A stretch of 64,000 nucleotides of DNA from positions 1 to 64,000 of the forward strand of contig CAZMUM010000022.1 in the NCBI GenBank assembly GCA_964569385.1, in the 5' to 3' direction. A program made the translations under genes and the position numbers. Positions 26,018 through 33,821 of this stretch are shown here, one piece after another (the first letter of the stretch is position 1; each line of letters starts with the position of its first letter). The notes under the pieces were generated by a model. The model saw only the letters and a program-made list of their open reading frames with translations. It was not told where the DNA came from and made no database searches. Origin of the DNA: JAADHX01 sp964569385 (GTDB lineage Bacteria > Actinomycetota > Acidimicrobiia > Acidimicrobiales > Poriferisodalaceae).

Positions 26018-26925
26018 TTGTCGACGAAATCCCTCCGTCGCTAGATGGTGAGCGCCTCGATCGGGTTACCGCTCTCATCACCGGATGGAGTCGAGCGGCG
26101 GTCAAGTCCCTGCTCGCCGATGGCAGAGTGCTCCTCAACGGCTCTGTGCCGACTGAGCGGGTTGTCAGAGTTGCCGTAGGCGACGAAGTCTCCATAGATT
26201 TGCCAGAAAAAACTCCTCCCACAGGTCCCAAACCAGTCGCTTCGATCGAGGTACCTGTGGTGTTCGAGGACCACCACATCATCATCGTCAACAAGCCAGC
26301 GGGCCTTGTCGTGCACCCAGGGCCAGGACACGTCGACGACACCCTTGTCAACGGTCTGTTGGTCAGGTACCCAGAGATTGCCAGTGTCGGCCAGATCGAA
26401 CGCCCGGGAATCGTGCACCGACTCGATCGAGATACCACCGGGTTGTTGGTGGTGGCTCGTACCGACATCGCCTACGAGGCCTTGGTTGGCGCACTGTCGA
26501 CCCACGAGGTGACACGACGCTACGTCGCGTTGTGCTGGGGTGGCCCCGAGAACGAACGAGGCGTTGTCGACGCCCCGATCGGCCGTAGCCGCAGAACCCG
26601 CACCAAGATGGCCGTGGCCCACGATGGCAAACCGGCGCGAACTCACTACGAAGTTCGCACCCGTTACACCGATCCAGCCGTGGCCACGCTCATGGACTGC
26701 CAGCTCGAGACCGGCCGGACGCACCAGATTCGTGTCCACCTTGCTGCTGTTGGAGCACCGGTAATCGGCGACGAGGTCTACGGGCGACCAGATCGGCTAA
26801 AGGTTGGTCGAGTACTGCTCCACGCCGCCGAACTCGGGTTCGAACATCCGTCGACCGGCGACGTGGTTCGCTTCGAATCTCCTTGGCCAGACGACTTCAC
26901 CACTGCCGTCGACCGCTTCAGCTAG
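26014..26925 (+). CDS. rluD: RluD-family 23S rRNA pseudouridine synthase
   Basis: Pseudouridine synthase of the RluA/RluD family (303 aa). An N-terminal S4 RNA-binding domain (ERLDRVTALITGWSRAAVKSLL) is followed by the catalytic domain with the HRLDRDTTG active-site loop containing the essential Asp, and by GRTHQIRVHLAAVGAPVIGDEVYG. The start is the GTG overlapping the lspA stop; an upstream ATG at 25939 would lie inside lspA. The lspA-rluD pairing is common in bacteria. This is the last intact core gene before the decayed integrated region. Confidence 0.92.
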   Translation: MIVDEIPPSLDGERLDRVTALITGWSRAAVKSLLADGRVLLNGSVPTERVVRVAVGDEVSIDLPEKTPPTGPKPVASIEVPVVFEDHHIIIVNKPAGLVVHPGPGHVDDTLVNGLLVRYPEIASVGQIERPGIVHRLDRDTTGLLVVARTDIAYEALVGALSTHEVTRRYVALCWGGPENERGVVDAPIGRSRRTRTKMAVAHDGKPARTHYEVRTRYTDPAVATLMDCQLETGRTHQIRVHLAAVGAPVIGDEVYGRPDRLKVGRVLLHAAELGFEHPSTGDVVRFESPWPDDFTTAVDRFS

Positions 26926-26948
26926 ACGTATTCAAGCACTAGGCAGGA

Positions 26949-27159
26949 ATGGCGAGCAGCAGGCAGTCCGGCAACATCGGAAAAGTTCAAGAGCGGCCGC
27001 TATCAGGCGCGCTACTGGAATCTCGGGAAACAGATGCCGGCCGACACGACGTTTGTCACGAAGGCTCAGCCGCGGGTCTGCTTAGCGACGATGGAGACTG
27101 ACATCGTCGGCGGTCGTCGTGTCGATCCGTCGAGCGGTCGGGAGCTGTTCAGCGCATGA
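26949..27159 (+). pseudogene. N-terminal fragment of a tyrosine recombinase (frameshifted)
   Basis: Read in the frame AAG TTC AAG from about 26979, it gives SGRYQARYWNLGKQ, then DTTFVTKA and VDPSSGREL, the arm-binding N-terminus of actinobacterial phage integrases. It then stops at TGA 27157-27159. The preceding ATG at 26949 is in another frame, so a frameshift lies near 26976. It is a homologous relic of the fragment at 33854-34168 and marks the left side of the integrated region. Confidence 0.7.
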
Positions 27160-27187
27160 ACGACGATCTAGCTGGTGGTCAAGCGAA

Positions 27188-27616
27188 ATGACTAGGCAGG
27201 GAAACGAAGAGCTGGGCAGTGACGCACTCACACCGGGCGAGATCGAGATCCTCATCGACGGCCTCTCCGATGACGTGGCCTTCCACTGGCTGTTGATCCA
27301 TCTCGAGATCCGGAACAATCCTTTCGAGACCGAACACCCGCCGACCGCACATGACATTGAGAGCGCGTTCAGAAGCCTCGGCCGTTTGACAATCCGCGGG
27401 CTCATTCGGGTTGGTCGAATCCAGCACATCGACGGCGGGGCTCCAGGGCGCCTTGCTCCCGTCGAGCACATCGAGGAGCAGCTTCCCGTCGTCCGCAAGC
27501 GAGTCGAAGCGGCGTGCGCCAGCGCAAAGGAGTGGGGCGACTGGGGGTTCAGTTGCTGGGTTGTCAATACCGATCGCGGCGACAGCGCCGCTCGCCGCGC
27601 ACTGGCCAGCGAATGA
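27188..27616 (+). CDS. Unknown island protein, first gene of a coupled operon
   Basis: 142 aa from the ATG at 27188; the open frame extends to 27119 but overlaps the recombinase relic there. The protein is alpha-helical in character and acidic, beginning LTPGEIEILIDGLSDDVAFH, with a central SLGRLTIRGLIRVGRI segment that resembles a small winged-helix-like module, then a linker and DWGFSCWVVNTD near the end. I do not recognise a named family. The stop overlaps the next ATG (ATGA), so it is co-translated with the DUF3800-like gene. It lies within the integrated region and is intact, unlike several neighbours. Confidence 0.6.
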   Translation: MTRQGNEELGSDALTPGEIEILIDGLSDDVAFHWLLIHLEIRNNPFETEHPPTAHDIESAFRSLGRLTIRGLIRVGRIQHIDGGAPGRLAPVEHIEEQLPVVRKRVEAACASAKEWGDWGFSCWVVNTDRGDSAARRALASE

Positions 27617-28236
27617 ACCGGCCGAGCAAGCCCAGCAATCTCGCTGACGGGGAGCCAGTGATCGGCGAACTCATCGCCGTTATCGACGAGACAAGCCCAA
27701 GGATGGGACCTGGGGTGTACTACGTCCTCACGACCGCCGTCATGTTCAACCCCGCCGCCGTCACGACAGCGCTTGCCGCTGTGTTCGACGACACTCCTGC
27801 CCGAACACGTGCCTTCCACTGGCACAAGGAGGGCCCCACCGCTCGACAGAAGCTCATCGACATCATCATCGGGCAGGGAGTGATCGCTCACAGCCGCTAC
27901 CAGTCCGTTGCTCGGGACAAACAAGTTCGCGCTCGCCAGGCGCTCCTCGTCCATCTCGCCGAAGACCTTCATAACGAAGGCATCGATCATCTCATCGTCG
28001 AGTCCGGCGATGAGGTCACGAACGGCCGAGACAAGACCACTCTGCTAACGCACTTCGAGGATCGCGGCGGGGTGCCATTCAGGTACGACTGGCGGAGCAA
28101 GAACGAGCCGCTGCTCTGGATCGCCGACGCGATCAACGGCGCGCTCCATGACCTCTACTTCCACGGCAATCCCGGGTGGTTCACCCAGCTCTGCGACGCG
28201 GGAGTCCTCCCCGGAGAACCGATCTACACGGAGTGA
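27613..28236 (+). CDS. DUF3800-like protein (putative RNase H-fold)
   Basis: 207 aa starting at the ATG that overlaps the upstream stop. It follows the DUF3800 layout: an early acidic strand VIDETSP, a middle HWHKEGPTARQ region, a predicted strand with Glu/Asp (DHLIVESGDEVTNGRD), and a late ADAINGALHDLYF helix with Asp. DUF3800 is predicted to have an RNase H-like fold and often accompanies mobile or defence islands; no activity is proven. Assignment is by motif pattern only. The stop overlaps a 57-codon ORF (GTGA). Confidence 0.6.
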   Translation: MNRPSKPSNLADGEPVIGELIAVIDETSPRMGPGVYYVLTTAVMFNPAAVTTALAAVFDDTPARTRAFHWHKEGPTARQKLIDIIIGQGVIAHSRYQSVARDKQVRARQALLVHLAEDLHNEGIDHLIVESGDEVTNGRDKTTLLTHFEDRGGVPFRYDWRSKNEPLLWIADAINGALHDLYFHGNPGWFTQLCDAGVLPGEPIYTE

Positions 28237-28406
28237 AAAATGCGGAAGCCCCGGCTCCTGTCCTAGTCGACCACCTCTCGGTGGTCCTCGGCCTGGCACT
28301 CCGGGACTTGCGTCTTCACCACGACATAACACCGTGGCACATGCCCATTATCGGCCAAAGAGGCCCGAACTTCAACCCCAAGCACGGCATCATCGAAGGA
28401 TTCTGA
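28233..28406 (+). CDS. Small ORF (57 aa), third gene of the island operon
   Basis: Starts at a GTG overlapping the DUF3800-like stop and runs 57 codons (KNAEAPAPVLVDHLSVVLGL at the N-terminus, RGPNFNPKHGIIEGF at the end). No family is recognised. The GTGA overlap, as used throughout the window, and the non-random composition argue for translation; the short length argues for caution. A terminator-like hairpin follows at 28455. Confidence 0.45.
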   Translation: MKNAEAPAPVLVDHLSVVLGLALRDLRLHHDITPWHMPIIGQRGPNFNPKHGIIEGF

Positions 28407-29133
28407 CCCTAGATTGCCGACGCTGAAGGCGTCGACGCCCCAAAGAGCAGCAAAGCCCGACCGCTCACCGTTCGGAGAGGAGTCGGGCCTACTTCCTCAA
28501 GCTATTGCCGAGGCCGGTTCAGTATCGGCCAAGGTAGCCCAACCGTCAACCGCACATCACCGACAGCACCGATCACCCACCCAGATCGATCAATCTCATC
28601 GACGAAAAATGTGAGACACTTCTGCAGATCTGACTATCTGCCCGTGCTCACTGTTTTTCGTAGCTTGGGTGGCGCGCTACTCGGCGCCGCTGGCTTCCGA
28701 GGTTAGAACGCCGTTGGAACTGAGTCCAGGCACATTGACGGAATCGCCGAGGAGCCCACCAGCTCGTCGGCTTGTCGAAATCGAGCTGTCGACCCAACGG
28801 GATGGCGGTCTGATCACGCGGCCGATTGCCGGATCCAGGATGGGTCCGATGCTGTTGCGTCGACGCGACTATCGCGCGCCACGCTTGGGCCGTGGTGCGG
28901 CGTCGCACGTCTGGCCGTCGTCCGGGATTCTGCGCTGGCGATACCGAGCGGCCCGACTCTGGATCCAGCGATCAGCAGTTCGCTCTATTGCCGGATAACG
29001 AGCGGGTTGAGGTGCCCCCAGACGGTGTCGCTATGGGCGCCTCTGACCCGGTGTTCGGAGACGCTCGTCCACCGTGGTTCTGGGCCGCTATTCCGGGACA
29101 GGTAGCCGAGCGCGGACGCGCCGTTATGCGCTC
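28407..29133. other. 727-bp stretch without a recognisable gene
   Basis: Apart from the hairpin at 28455-28488 and a short GCAGAT/ATCTGC hairpin near 28624-28641, I see no supported gene. Open frames on both strands here have poor composition and no motifs. It is probably decayed island DNA. Confidence 0.5.
28455..28488 (+). terminator. Candidate terminator hairpin after the island operon
   Basis: GCCCGAC (28455-28461) pairs with GTCGGGC (28482-28488) across a 20-nt loop, 49 bp after the 57-codon ORF. It is followed by CTACTTCC rather than a clean T-run, so it is a modest candidate. Confidence 0.4.
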
Positions 29134-29436
29134 CTATGCCCCAGCCGCGATCAACACGTCTTCCAGAAGCTCTCGGGGCGGTGACGTGAAGAACTGCCCG
29201 AAGTCGGCAAGGATCTCGTTCACCTCATCGTTCACCTCATCGTTCACAGCGTCGAAAGCGTCCTCACTCTCGAACACAGCGAACGACGTGCCTTCGCCTG
29301 TCGCTCGGTTCGCAACAAGATGCCATGAGGTCAGGCCTGGGAACGTGGCGATCTGGTCCTTCGCCGATGACCCGAACGCGAGGACCTCCTCCCACCTGTC
29401 GCGGTCCAGGTCGACGGTCACAGTCCTTGCGTACAT
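29134..29436 (-). CDS. Small dimeric alpha/beta-barrel (antibiotic monooxygenase-like) protein
   Basis: 100 aa from the ATG at 29436 (the frame opens to 29469). It begins YARTVTVDLDRDRWEEVLAF and continues with FPGLTSWHLVANRATGEG and FAVFESEDAFDAV, matching the ferredoxin-like ABM/dimeric-barrel pattern of beta strand, helix, PGF-type turn and strand. No catalytic residues define a reaction. Its DNA contains a 12-bp tandem duplication giving NDEVNDEVNE. It is an isolated minus-strand gene within the island. Confidence 0.6.
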   Translation of the reverse strand: MYARTVTVDLDRDRWEEVLAFGSSAKDQIATFPGLTSWHLVANRATGEGTSFAVFESEDAFDAVNDEVNDEVNEILADFGQFFTSPPRELLEDVLIAAGA

Positions 29437-29646
29437 GCTTGCTTCAGTTTCGTCGGGTGCCGACACCACTTACGCGCGGCCACACCGCTCCGTATTGCCG
29501 GTTATCGCTCGGGTTCTCAGGCTACCGATGGCGCTATGTCGCCCCGTCGGTGTGATTGCTGGCAAGCTTGCGATGTGGGAGCCACGTACGACAGGCCATC
29601 AGGCGCTGCCTCAGCTTGGAATCGTTGGCACCGTTCGCCTCATGCG

Positions 29647-30045
29647 ATGGCGGCGGCTGCTGCCCTTGTCTACGCGGCGATATCGGTCACGCTTTTAGTC
29701 CTGGTGGGTTCGGAACTCGACCGAGACGCAGTCTTCCCATTTGCAGGAAATCCTGGGGGCGAGACCACCTTTAGCTCCGGTCCCACCCCAGCCAACCCTC
29801 CGGATTCTGTCCGCTACGCGATCGCGGCAATAGGCGGTGTTGTGGCGGTCCCGATCGTGTTTCGTAGACGGCTGTTTCTCTTAGCTCTCTCCGCAAGCAC
29901 GCTCGTGATCACCATCGCCCTGGTCATAACCATTCTGCGCCTCGGCCTACTCCTCACGCCCGTCCTCACCTTCCAGGTACTAGCGCTACGTCGCATCCTG
30001 GACGGCGCGAAGTTCGACAACTCTCACGATGACCCGGCTGAATGA
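29647..30045 (+). CDS. Hypothetical membrane protein
   Basis: 132 aa from the ATG at 29647 (the frame opens to 29536 but the extra part is Arg/Trp-rich and unconvincing). Predicted membrane segments are MAAAAALVYAAISVTLLVLV at the start, AIAAIGGVVAVPIVF near residue 65, and a long hydrophobic stretch from LFLLALSASTLVITIALVI to the near end. The short periplasmic loop has Gly/Pro-rich FAGNPGGETTFSSGP. No family is recognised. It is convergent with the integrase. Confidence 0.55.
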   Translation: MAAAAALVYAAISVTLLVLVGSELDRDAVFPFAGNPGGETTFSSGPTPANPPDSVRYAIAAIGGVVAVPIVFRRRLFLLALSASTLVITIALVITILRLGLLLTPVLTFQVLALRRILDGAKFDNSHDDPAE

Positions 30046-30145
30046 GTCTCAACGGACTCTGACCCCGGAGAGGGCGGGAGTCGAAGCCTCGCTCTTGAAA
30101 CGATCGGTATAGTCCAGGAGCTCGGAGGTGTCATAGCGGGCGCGC

Positions 30146-31408
30146 CTAGGCTGGCCGTTGGTGCTGTTCAAGGTGGCGCCGCCATGGTCCGTGACGAGTG
30201 TTTCTTGTGAGCTTGCTCGCCGTGTCGGCGGCGCCTTCGCTGTTGTCGGTCCCGCTGATGAAATCGGCGACGCCCTGAGCTGCGGCTGCTTGCATCCCGG
30301 GCATGACATGGGAGTACACGTTCAACGTCACCGACGTGTTCGCGTGCCCGAGACGCTGCGACACCACATTGATCGGTACCCCACTCGCCAGAGAGATCGT
30401 CGCGTAGGTATGTCGCAGGTCATGAAACCGGATCCGAGGCAGCCCAACATGAGCGCTGATCCGCAGGTACCGTTCAGACAGATAGTCCGGCCCCACCCGC
30501 ACGAAATGTGGTTTGAGAAACACAAACCGGTCCGGGTTAGCCAGCCCCAACCGCGCTGCTGCCGCGGTCTGACGCTCACGGTGCTCAACGATCCGGCGAG
30601 TCGTGTCACGGTCGATATCGATAAGGCAACCGGTGCCGCTCTTGGGTGAGGTCACCACCATCTCGGTCCCGATCCGGCTCCGAGTCTGACGGATGTAGAC
30701 ACGCTGATTGTCGAAGTCGACGTCATCCCAAAGCAATGCCGCAGCCTCGCCTCGGCGCATCCCCGTCAATGCCACAAGATGCCAGGCCGGCTCAAGAGGC
30801 TCGCCCTCCACCGCAGCGAGAAACAATCGCAGCTCGTGAGGCTGCCAGAACCTCAGCGGTGTCCTCCGTGGCGAACGTCGCGGCGGGGGCGACGCGAGTT
30901 CAGCAACGTTCCTCGCGACCAACCCGGCAGCGCACGCATCTCGCAGCGTCAGCCGAATGATCACATGAACGTTACGGACCGTGTGGGGGCCGAGCCCGCG
31001 CCGGCCGTCGGTGCGGCCTTCGCGAAGCAGCCGGTGTAGAGCCGATTCAGATGCTCGGCCCGCAGACTTGTCAACCGGATGCGGCCAAGCGACGGCAGAA
31101 CTGATGACGAAGTTTGACTCATGCGCGTCAGCGGTCGACGGCTTCACCCGATTCATGATCAACACCCACCAGCCGCCGCCAACCCGCTCATCAACTGTTA
31201 ATGCGCTCGGTTCGACGTCGGTGCCGGCTTCGAGTTCGACGACCAGAGCCACACGGTGCGTTTCGGCTTCGGCTCGGGTGGCGAAACTGCCGTGCCACTT
31301 CTGACGCCGTTTGCCGTCCGGGTCCCGGCCGATGTCGATCACGACATACCAACCGGTCTTCGTGCCCGCCTTCGTCTTCCACCGGCGCCGCGCCACATGC
31401 CCCTTCAC
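30146..31408 (-). CDS. Tyrosine recombinase/phage integrase with compensated double frameshift
   Basis: Site-specific recombinase, 420 aa from GTG 31408 (the frame opens to 31558). The N-terminal AP2-like arm-binding part is TGWYVVIDIGRDPDGKRRQK. Catalytic residues are in place: Arg in LVALTGMRRGEA, HxxR in FHDLRHTYATISLA, His in RLGHANTSVT and Tyr in NVYSHVMP. The core-binding domain between about 31030 and 31110 reads sensibly (VLPSLGRIRLTSLRAEHLNR) only in the +1 frame, so two indels of opposite sign leave about 27 wrong codons and probably inactivate it. It lies next to an excisionase-like gene. Confidence 0.8.
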   Translation of the reverse strand: MKGHVARRRWKTKAGTKTGWYVVIDIGRDPDGKRRQKWHGSFATRAEAETHRVALVVELEAGTDVEPSALTVDERVGGGWWVLIMNRVKPSTADAHESNFVISSAVAWPHPVDKSAGRASESALHRLLREGRTDGRRGLGPHTVRNVHVIIRLTLRDACAAGLVARNVAELASPPPRRSPRRTPLRFWQPHELRLFLAAVEGEPLEPAWHLVALTGMRRGEAAALLWDDVDFDNQRVYIRQTRSRIGTEMVVTSPKSGTGCLIDIDRDTTRRIVEHRERQTAAAARLGLANPDRFVFLKPHFVRVGPDYLSERYLRISAHVGLPRIRFHDLRHTYATISLASGVPINVVSQRLGHANTSVTLNVYSHVMPGMQAAAAQGVADFISGTDNSEGAADTASKLTRNTRHGPWRRHLEQHQRPA

Positions 31409-31671
31409 CACGAACCCCGACCATCGACGCTGGCCCACCCAAAGGGACAAAGCGTTAGATCGAGGTTGGAAGAATCGGGCCGCCACCACCCGGCTGCACC
31501 CCCACCACGGCCGACATCCACGGCCCGGAAACGCTCCGACCCGGCCAAAGCCCGGCATCTGCGCTTGATCAAGTCTTCGCTCCTACTCACTTCGTTCGAG
31601 GTGGAGGCTCTGCTGCCCCTCCGACTCCGCTCCGGGTTGCCTCCCATCATCCCCGGCAGCCGACTCCTCTG

Positions 31672-31932
31672 ATGACCGTTCCTGGCGGTTTGTCCCAATC
31701 GACGAATCTTGCGGCCCACAGGTTGTACTTGAATCGACAATCTCAAACTCTGGAAGCACGCGAACATGGACTAATCGACATTGACGGACTCGCGGAGAGG
31801 CTCGGTGTGTCTGAGCGATTCGTACGGCGTCTGATCGCCGAGCGGCGTGTCCCGTTCTCCAGGGTCGGCAAGTTCATCCGCTTCGATTCCAACGACATTG
31901 ACCAGTGGATCGAGAACCGTCGGGTCGTCTAG
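31672..31932 (+). CDS. Excisionase-type helix-turn-helix protein
   Basis: 86-aa MerR-like/excisionase-family HTH protein: DIDGLAERLGVSERFVRRLI (HTH), then RRVPFSRVGKFIRFDSNDI and DQWIENRRVV. This is the standard DNA-binding excisionase arrangement ending in a short wing. It is transcribed divergently from the integrase, with 113-264 bp between the starts depending on the integrase start chosen. The N-terminal 30 residues are unconserved, so a start nearer the HTH is possible. It probably bends attachment-site DNA to favour excision; a role as a regulator is equally possible. Confidence 0.75.
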   Translation: MTVPGGLSQSTNLAAHRLYLNRQSQTLEAREHGLIDIDGLAERLGVSERFVRRLIAERRVPFSRVGKFIRFDSNDIDQWIENRRVV

Positions 31933-31999
31933 TGAGTATCTCGCGGCCCGTTCCGAATTGTCACTGTTCGAGGGTGTGGTGTCTTGCCATCATGACTTC

Positions 32000-32203
32000 A
32001 TGCCTAAGCAGACCACTGTCCGCCTGCCCGATGAACTCGCCGACGAAGCCGTTGCACGCGTTCAAGGCAGCAGCGTCAACCAACTGATCATCGACTCACT
32101 CACTGCCGAAATCGAACGCGTCCGCTCCGACGAAGACTTCACCTCCCGCGCCAAGCGTCTCATCGAACGCGACAAGGAGCTCCTCGAGCGTCTCGGCAAG
32201 TGA
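32000..32203 (+). CDS. Ribbon-helix-helix antitoxin-like protein
   Basis: 67 aa. The N-terminal KQTTVRLPDELADEAVARVQ is the beta-strand/helix of the ribbon-helix-helix fold, followed by GSSVNQLIIDSLTAEIERV and an acidic and basic helix with RAKRLIERDKELLERLGK. Toxin-antitoxin antitoxins paired with Fic/Doc toxins have this form. The ATG at 32000 is preferred. The stop overlaps the Doc-like frame by GTGA, so the two were once a coupled module in which the toxin has since decayed. Confidence 0.75.
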   Translation: MPKQTTVRLPDELADEAVARVQGSSVNQLIIDSLTAEIERVRSDEDFTSRAKRLIERDKELLERLGK

Positions 32204-32510
32204 CGAGATACATCACCCTCGCCGAATACCTCGTGATCACCGAGCTTGCGACCGGCTTCGCAGCTGAGGACCTCCTCAGAGCGGGACGGCTCGATATGGC
32301 GGACTCCGCTTTGCACGCACCCGAGGCTGGCTTGACGATCAAGACTTCTACCCCGACATTTACGACAAAGCCGCCGCCCTCTGCTGGCGCCTAGCTCGTA
32401 ACCACCCGCTGCCCGATGGCAACGAGTGGGCCGCATGGGCAACCCTCACACTCTTCATCGATCTGAACGACGGACGTTGGGATCCCGATCCGCCCGAACT
32501 CGACCTGATT
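32200..32510 (+). pseudogene. Decayed Fic/Doc-family toxin gene
   Basis: Starts at a GTG overlapping the antitoxin stop and reads as Doc for 44 codons (RYITLAEYLVITELATGF, DSALHAPEAG). It then needs a frame change near 32331 to continue as DDQDFYPDIYDKAAALCWRL and NHPLPDGNEWAAWATLTL. The Fic core HPLPDGNxR has Trp in place of the catalytic Arg (GNEW). Two independent lesions mean the toxin is inactive. Normal Doc toxins transfer phosphate to EF-Tu. Confidence 0.75.
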
Positions 32511-32519
32511 GCCGCCAGC

Positions 32520-32826
32520 GACTGGCGGCGCATCCCGCCGCGCCTGGACTGGCAGCCGATCTTCTACCCAGTACTCAACGAGGCCTACGCAACCCGCATC
32601 GCCAGGGAATGGAACACCAAAGGCGACGCCAACGGCAACGTCGGCTACCGTCCTCCGCTTCGACGTCGACACCGACTACCTCGACCAGTTCGACACGCAG
32701 CAGGTCGGCGACAACGAATGCCTCGAGTACTGGATCCCCGCCGAAGGACTCGACACGTTCAACGACCACATCCACGGCGAGATCGAAGTCGTCTCTGAGT
32801 GGAGAAGCACAGAGAGCAACGGATGA
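32520..32826 (+). pseudogene. Frameshifted remnant of an uncharacterised protein, joined to the doc relic
   Basis: Follows the Doc relic without a stop: LDWQPIFYPVLNEAYATRI and REWNTKGDANGNVGY are read in frame 0. One extra base near 32655 then shifts to the frame of FDVDTDYLDQFDTQQVG, LEYWIPAEGLDTFNDHI and GEIEVVSEW. The two halves join into one plausible small protein only with the shift. I recall similar small actinobacterial proteins beside HEAT-like genes but can give no function. Confidence 0.6.
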
Positions 32827-33557
32827 ACAGCCCTCAGAGTCGCGAGGACCGAATCCGCCACCTCCTCGACGAGCTGGACGAACACAGCCAGGGAAGGGAC
32901 GAGGACGCCCAGGCCGAACTGATTCGCATCGGCCCCGCAGCAATTCCGGCACTTGTAGAACGAACACCAAGCCTGTCGGCGGGCGGGCAGCTCTGCGCTA
33001 TCGAGGTGTTTCGCGAGCTCGAGGTTCCGGAACCGGAGGGCGTACTGATCGGCCTGCTTTCAAGTAAGAACGCTACTGTCCGCCACTGGGCATCTGAAGC
33101 AGTCGGCCATCTCGGAATGACGAATGCCGTGCCCGAGCTCCAGTCGTTGCTCCTTCGTTCACGTGGTGCTGGGACGGTTCCAGACGAACTCGAGCCGGTG
33201 AGCCGCACGTCACGCTCTCACAGCGCTCGGCGGTCGTACGCCGGCTATGGCTGCGAGGCAATGACACCAGACGACAGGCTGGGGATAGTCGTACCGGAGC
33301 ACCTCCTGACCACAGCAGTCGAAGCGCTGAGCGCGGATGGGCAGGTCATTGCGTACTTCCAGAGGTGGCGACCTTGGAACGACACTTGGACCTGGGTGGA
33401 CGGCTCATCGTTCCACTTCGACTCGGATGATCCTTGGGCGGATCTTGTCGAGCGGTCACTTGATCAAACGACCGCTGCAGCAGCTGGCCTCGCCCACACG
33501 GAAGACGGTGTCGTGACCATTGAGTGGCTCGGGGTAGAAGACTGGCCACCGAGCTGA
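32823..33557 (+). CDS. HEAT-repeat-like island protein of unknown function
   Basis: 244 aa from the ATG overlapping the upstream stop. Residues 10-110 form helical repeats of HEAT type (AELIRIGPAAIPALVERT, LIGLLSSKNATVRHWASEAV, GHLGMTNAVPELQSLL). The C-terminal part (LGIVVPEHLLTTAVEALSAD, FQRWRPWNDTWTWVDG) is a separate unknown domain. Between them the sequence is Ser/Arg-rich and unlike either half; the +1 frame there reads AARHALTALGGRTPAMAARQ, which fits a helical repeat better. A compensated pair of frameshifts is likely. No function is known. Confidence 0.5.
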   Translation: MNSPQSREDRIRHLLDELDEHSQGRDEDAQAELIRIGPAAIPALVERTPSLSAGGQLCAIEVFRELEVPEPEGVLIGLLSSKNATVRHWASEAVGHLGMTNAVPELQSLLLRSRGAGTVPDELEPVSRTSRSHSARRSYAGYGCEAMTPDDRLGIVVPEHLLTTAVEALSADGQVIAYFQRWRPWNDTWTWVDGSSFHFDSDDPWADLVERSLDQTTAAAAGLAHTEDGVVTIEWLGVEDWPPS

Positions 33558-33578
33558 AGCGAGCCGAGAATCTTCGGC

Positions 33579-33607
33579 GTGCCTAGAGCATCGGCGAACA
33601 GGGGTCG
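33579..33607 (+). repeat. Direct repeat copy A flanking the tRNA fragment
   Basis: GTGCCTAGAGCATCGGCGAA and the following bases match the copy at 33822-33850 at about 25 of 29 positions. The two copies lie on either side of the tRNA-Gly fragment and may be integrase arm sites. Confidence 0.6.
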
Positions 33608-33701
33608 CGAGCGGGGTTCAGCGGGGAGTTCGCCAAGCACCCGAAACCGCTTCTCACCTGCGAAAACGCTGGTCAGCGGCATGCCTCGCCGATCCGGCCC
33701 C

Positions 33702-33750
33702 TCAGCTTCCCAAGCTGATAACGCGAGTTCGATTCTCGTCACCTGCTCCA
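33702..33750 (+). tRNA. 3' half of tRNA-Gly(CCC), attachment-site remnant
   Basis: A 49-nt fragment spanning the anticodon arm (TCAGC/GCTGA stem, loop TTCCCAA, anticodon CCC at 33709-33711), variable region, T arm with GTTCGATTC, and acceptor strand CACCTGC plus T and CCA. The D arm and 5' acceptor strand are absent: no GCAGGTG occurs upstream. Integrative elements typically use the 3' end of a tRNA as att, so this is an att core or displaced tRNA end, not a working tRNA. Confidence 0.7.
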
Positions 33751-33821
33751 CTAATAAGCTCAGATCAGATGCCCTAAAGAGGTCATCTGGTTAGATCGCC
33801 ACCTCGCCTCATGCTTACAAT

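Noticed and set aside
28826..29698. Plus-strand frame of 290 codons in the island
   Set aside because: Largely antisense to the small barrel-fold gene; composition is Arg/Ser-rich and no motif is seen.
30049..30090. Second tRNA-like end next to the integrase stop
   Set aside because: TTCGACTCCCGCCCTCTCC resembles a T arm, but no anticodon stem pairs upstream; recorded only as a weak att candidate.
33464..33751. Minus-strand frame of 95 codons over the tRNA fragment
   Set aside because: It reads through the antisense of the tRNA-Gly fragment, a known source of spurious annotated proteins.
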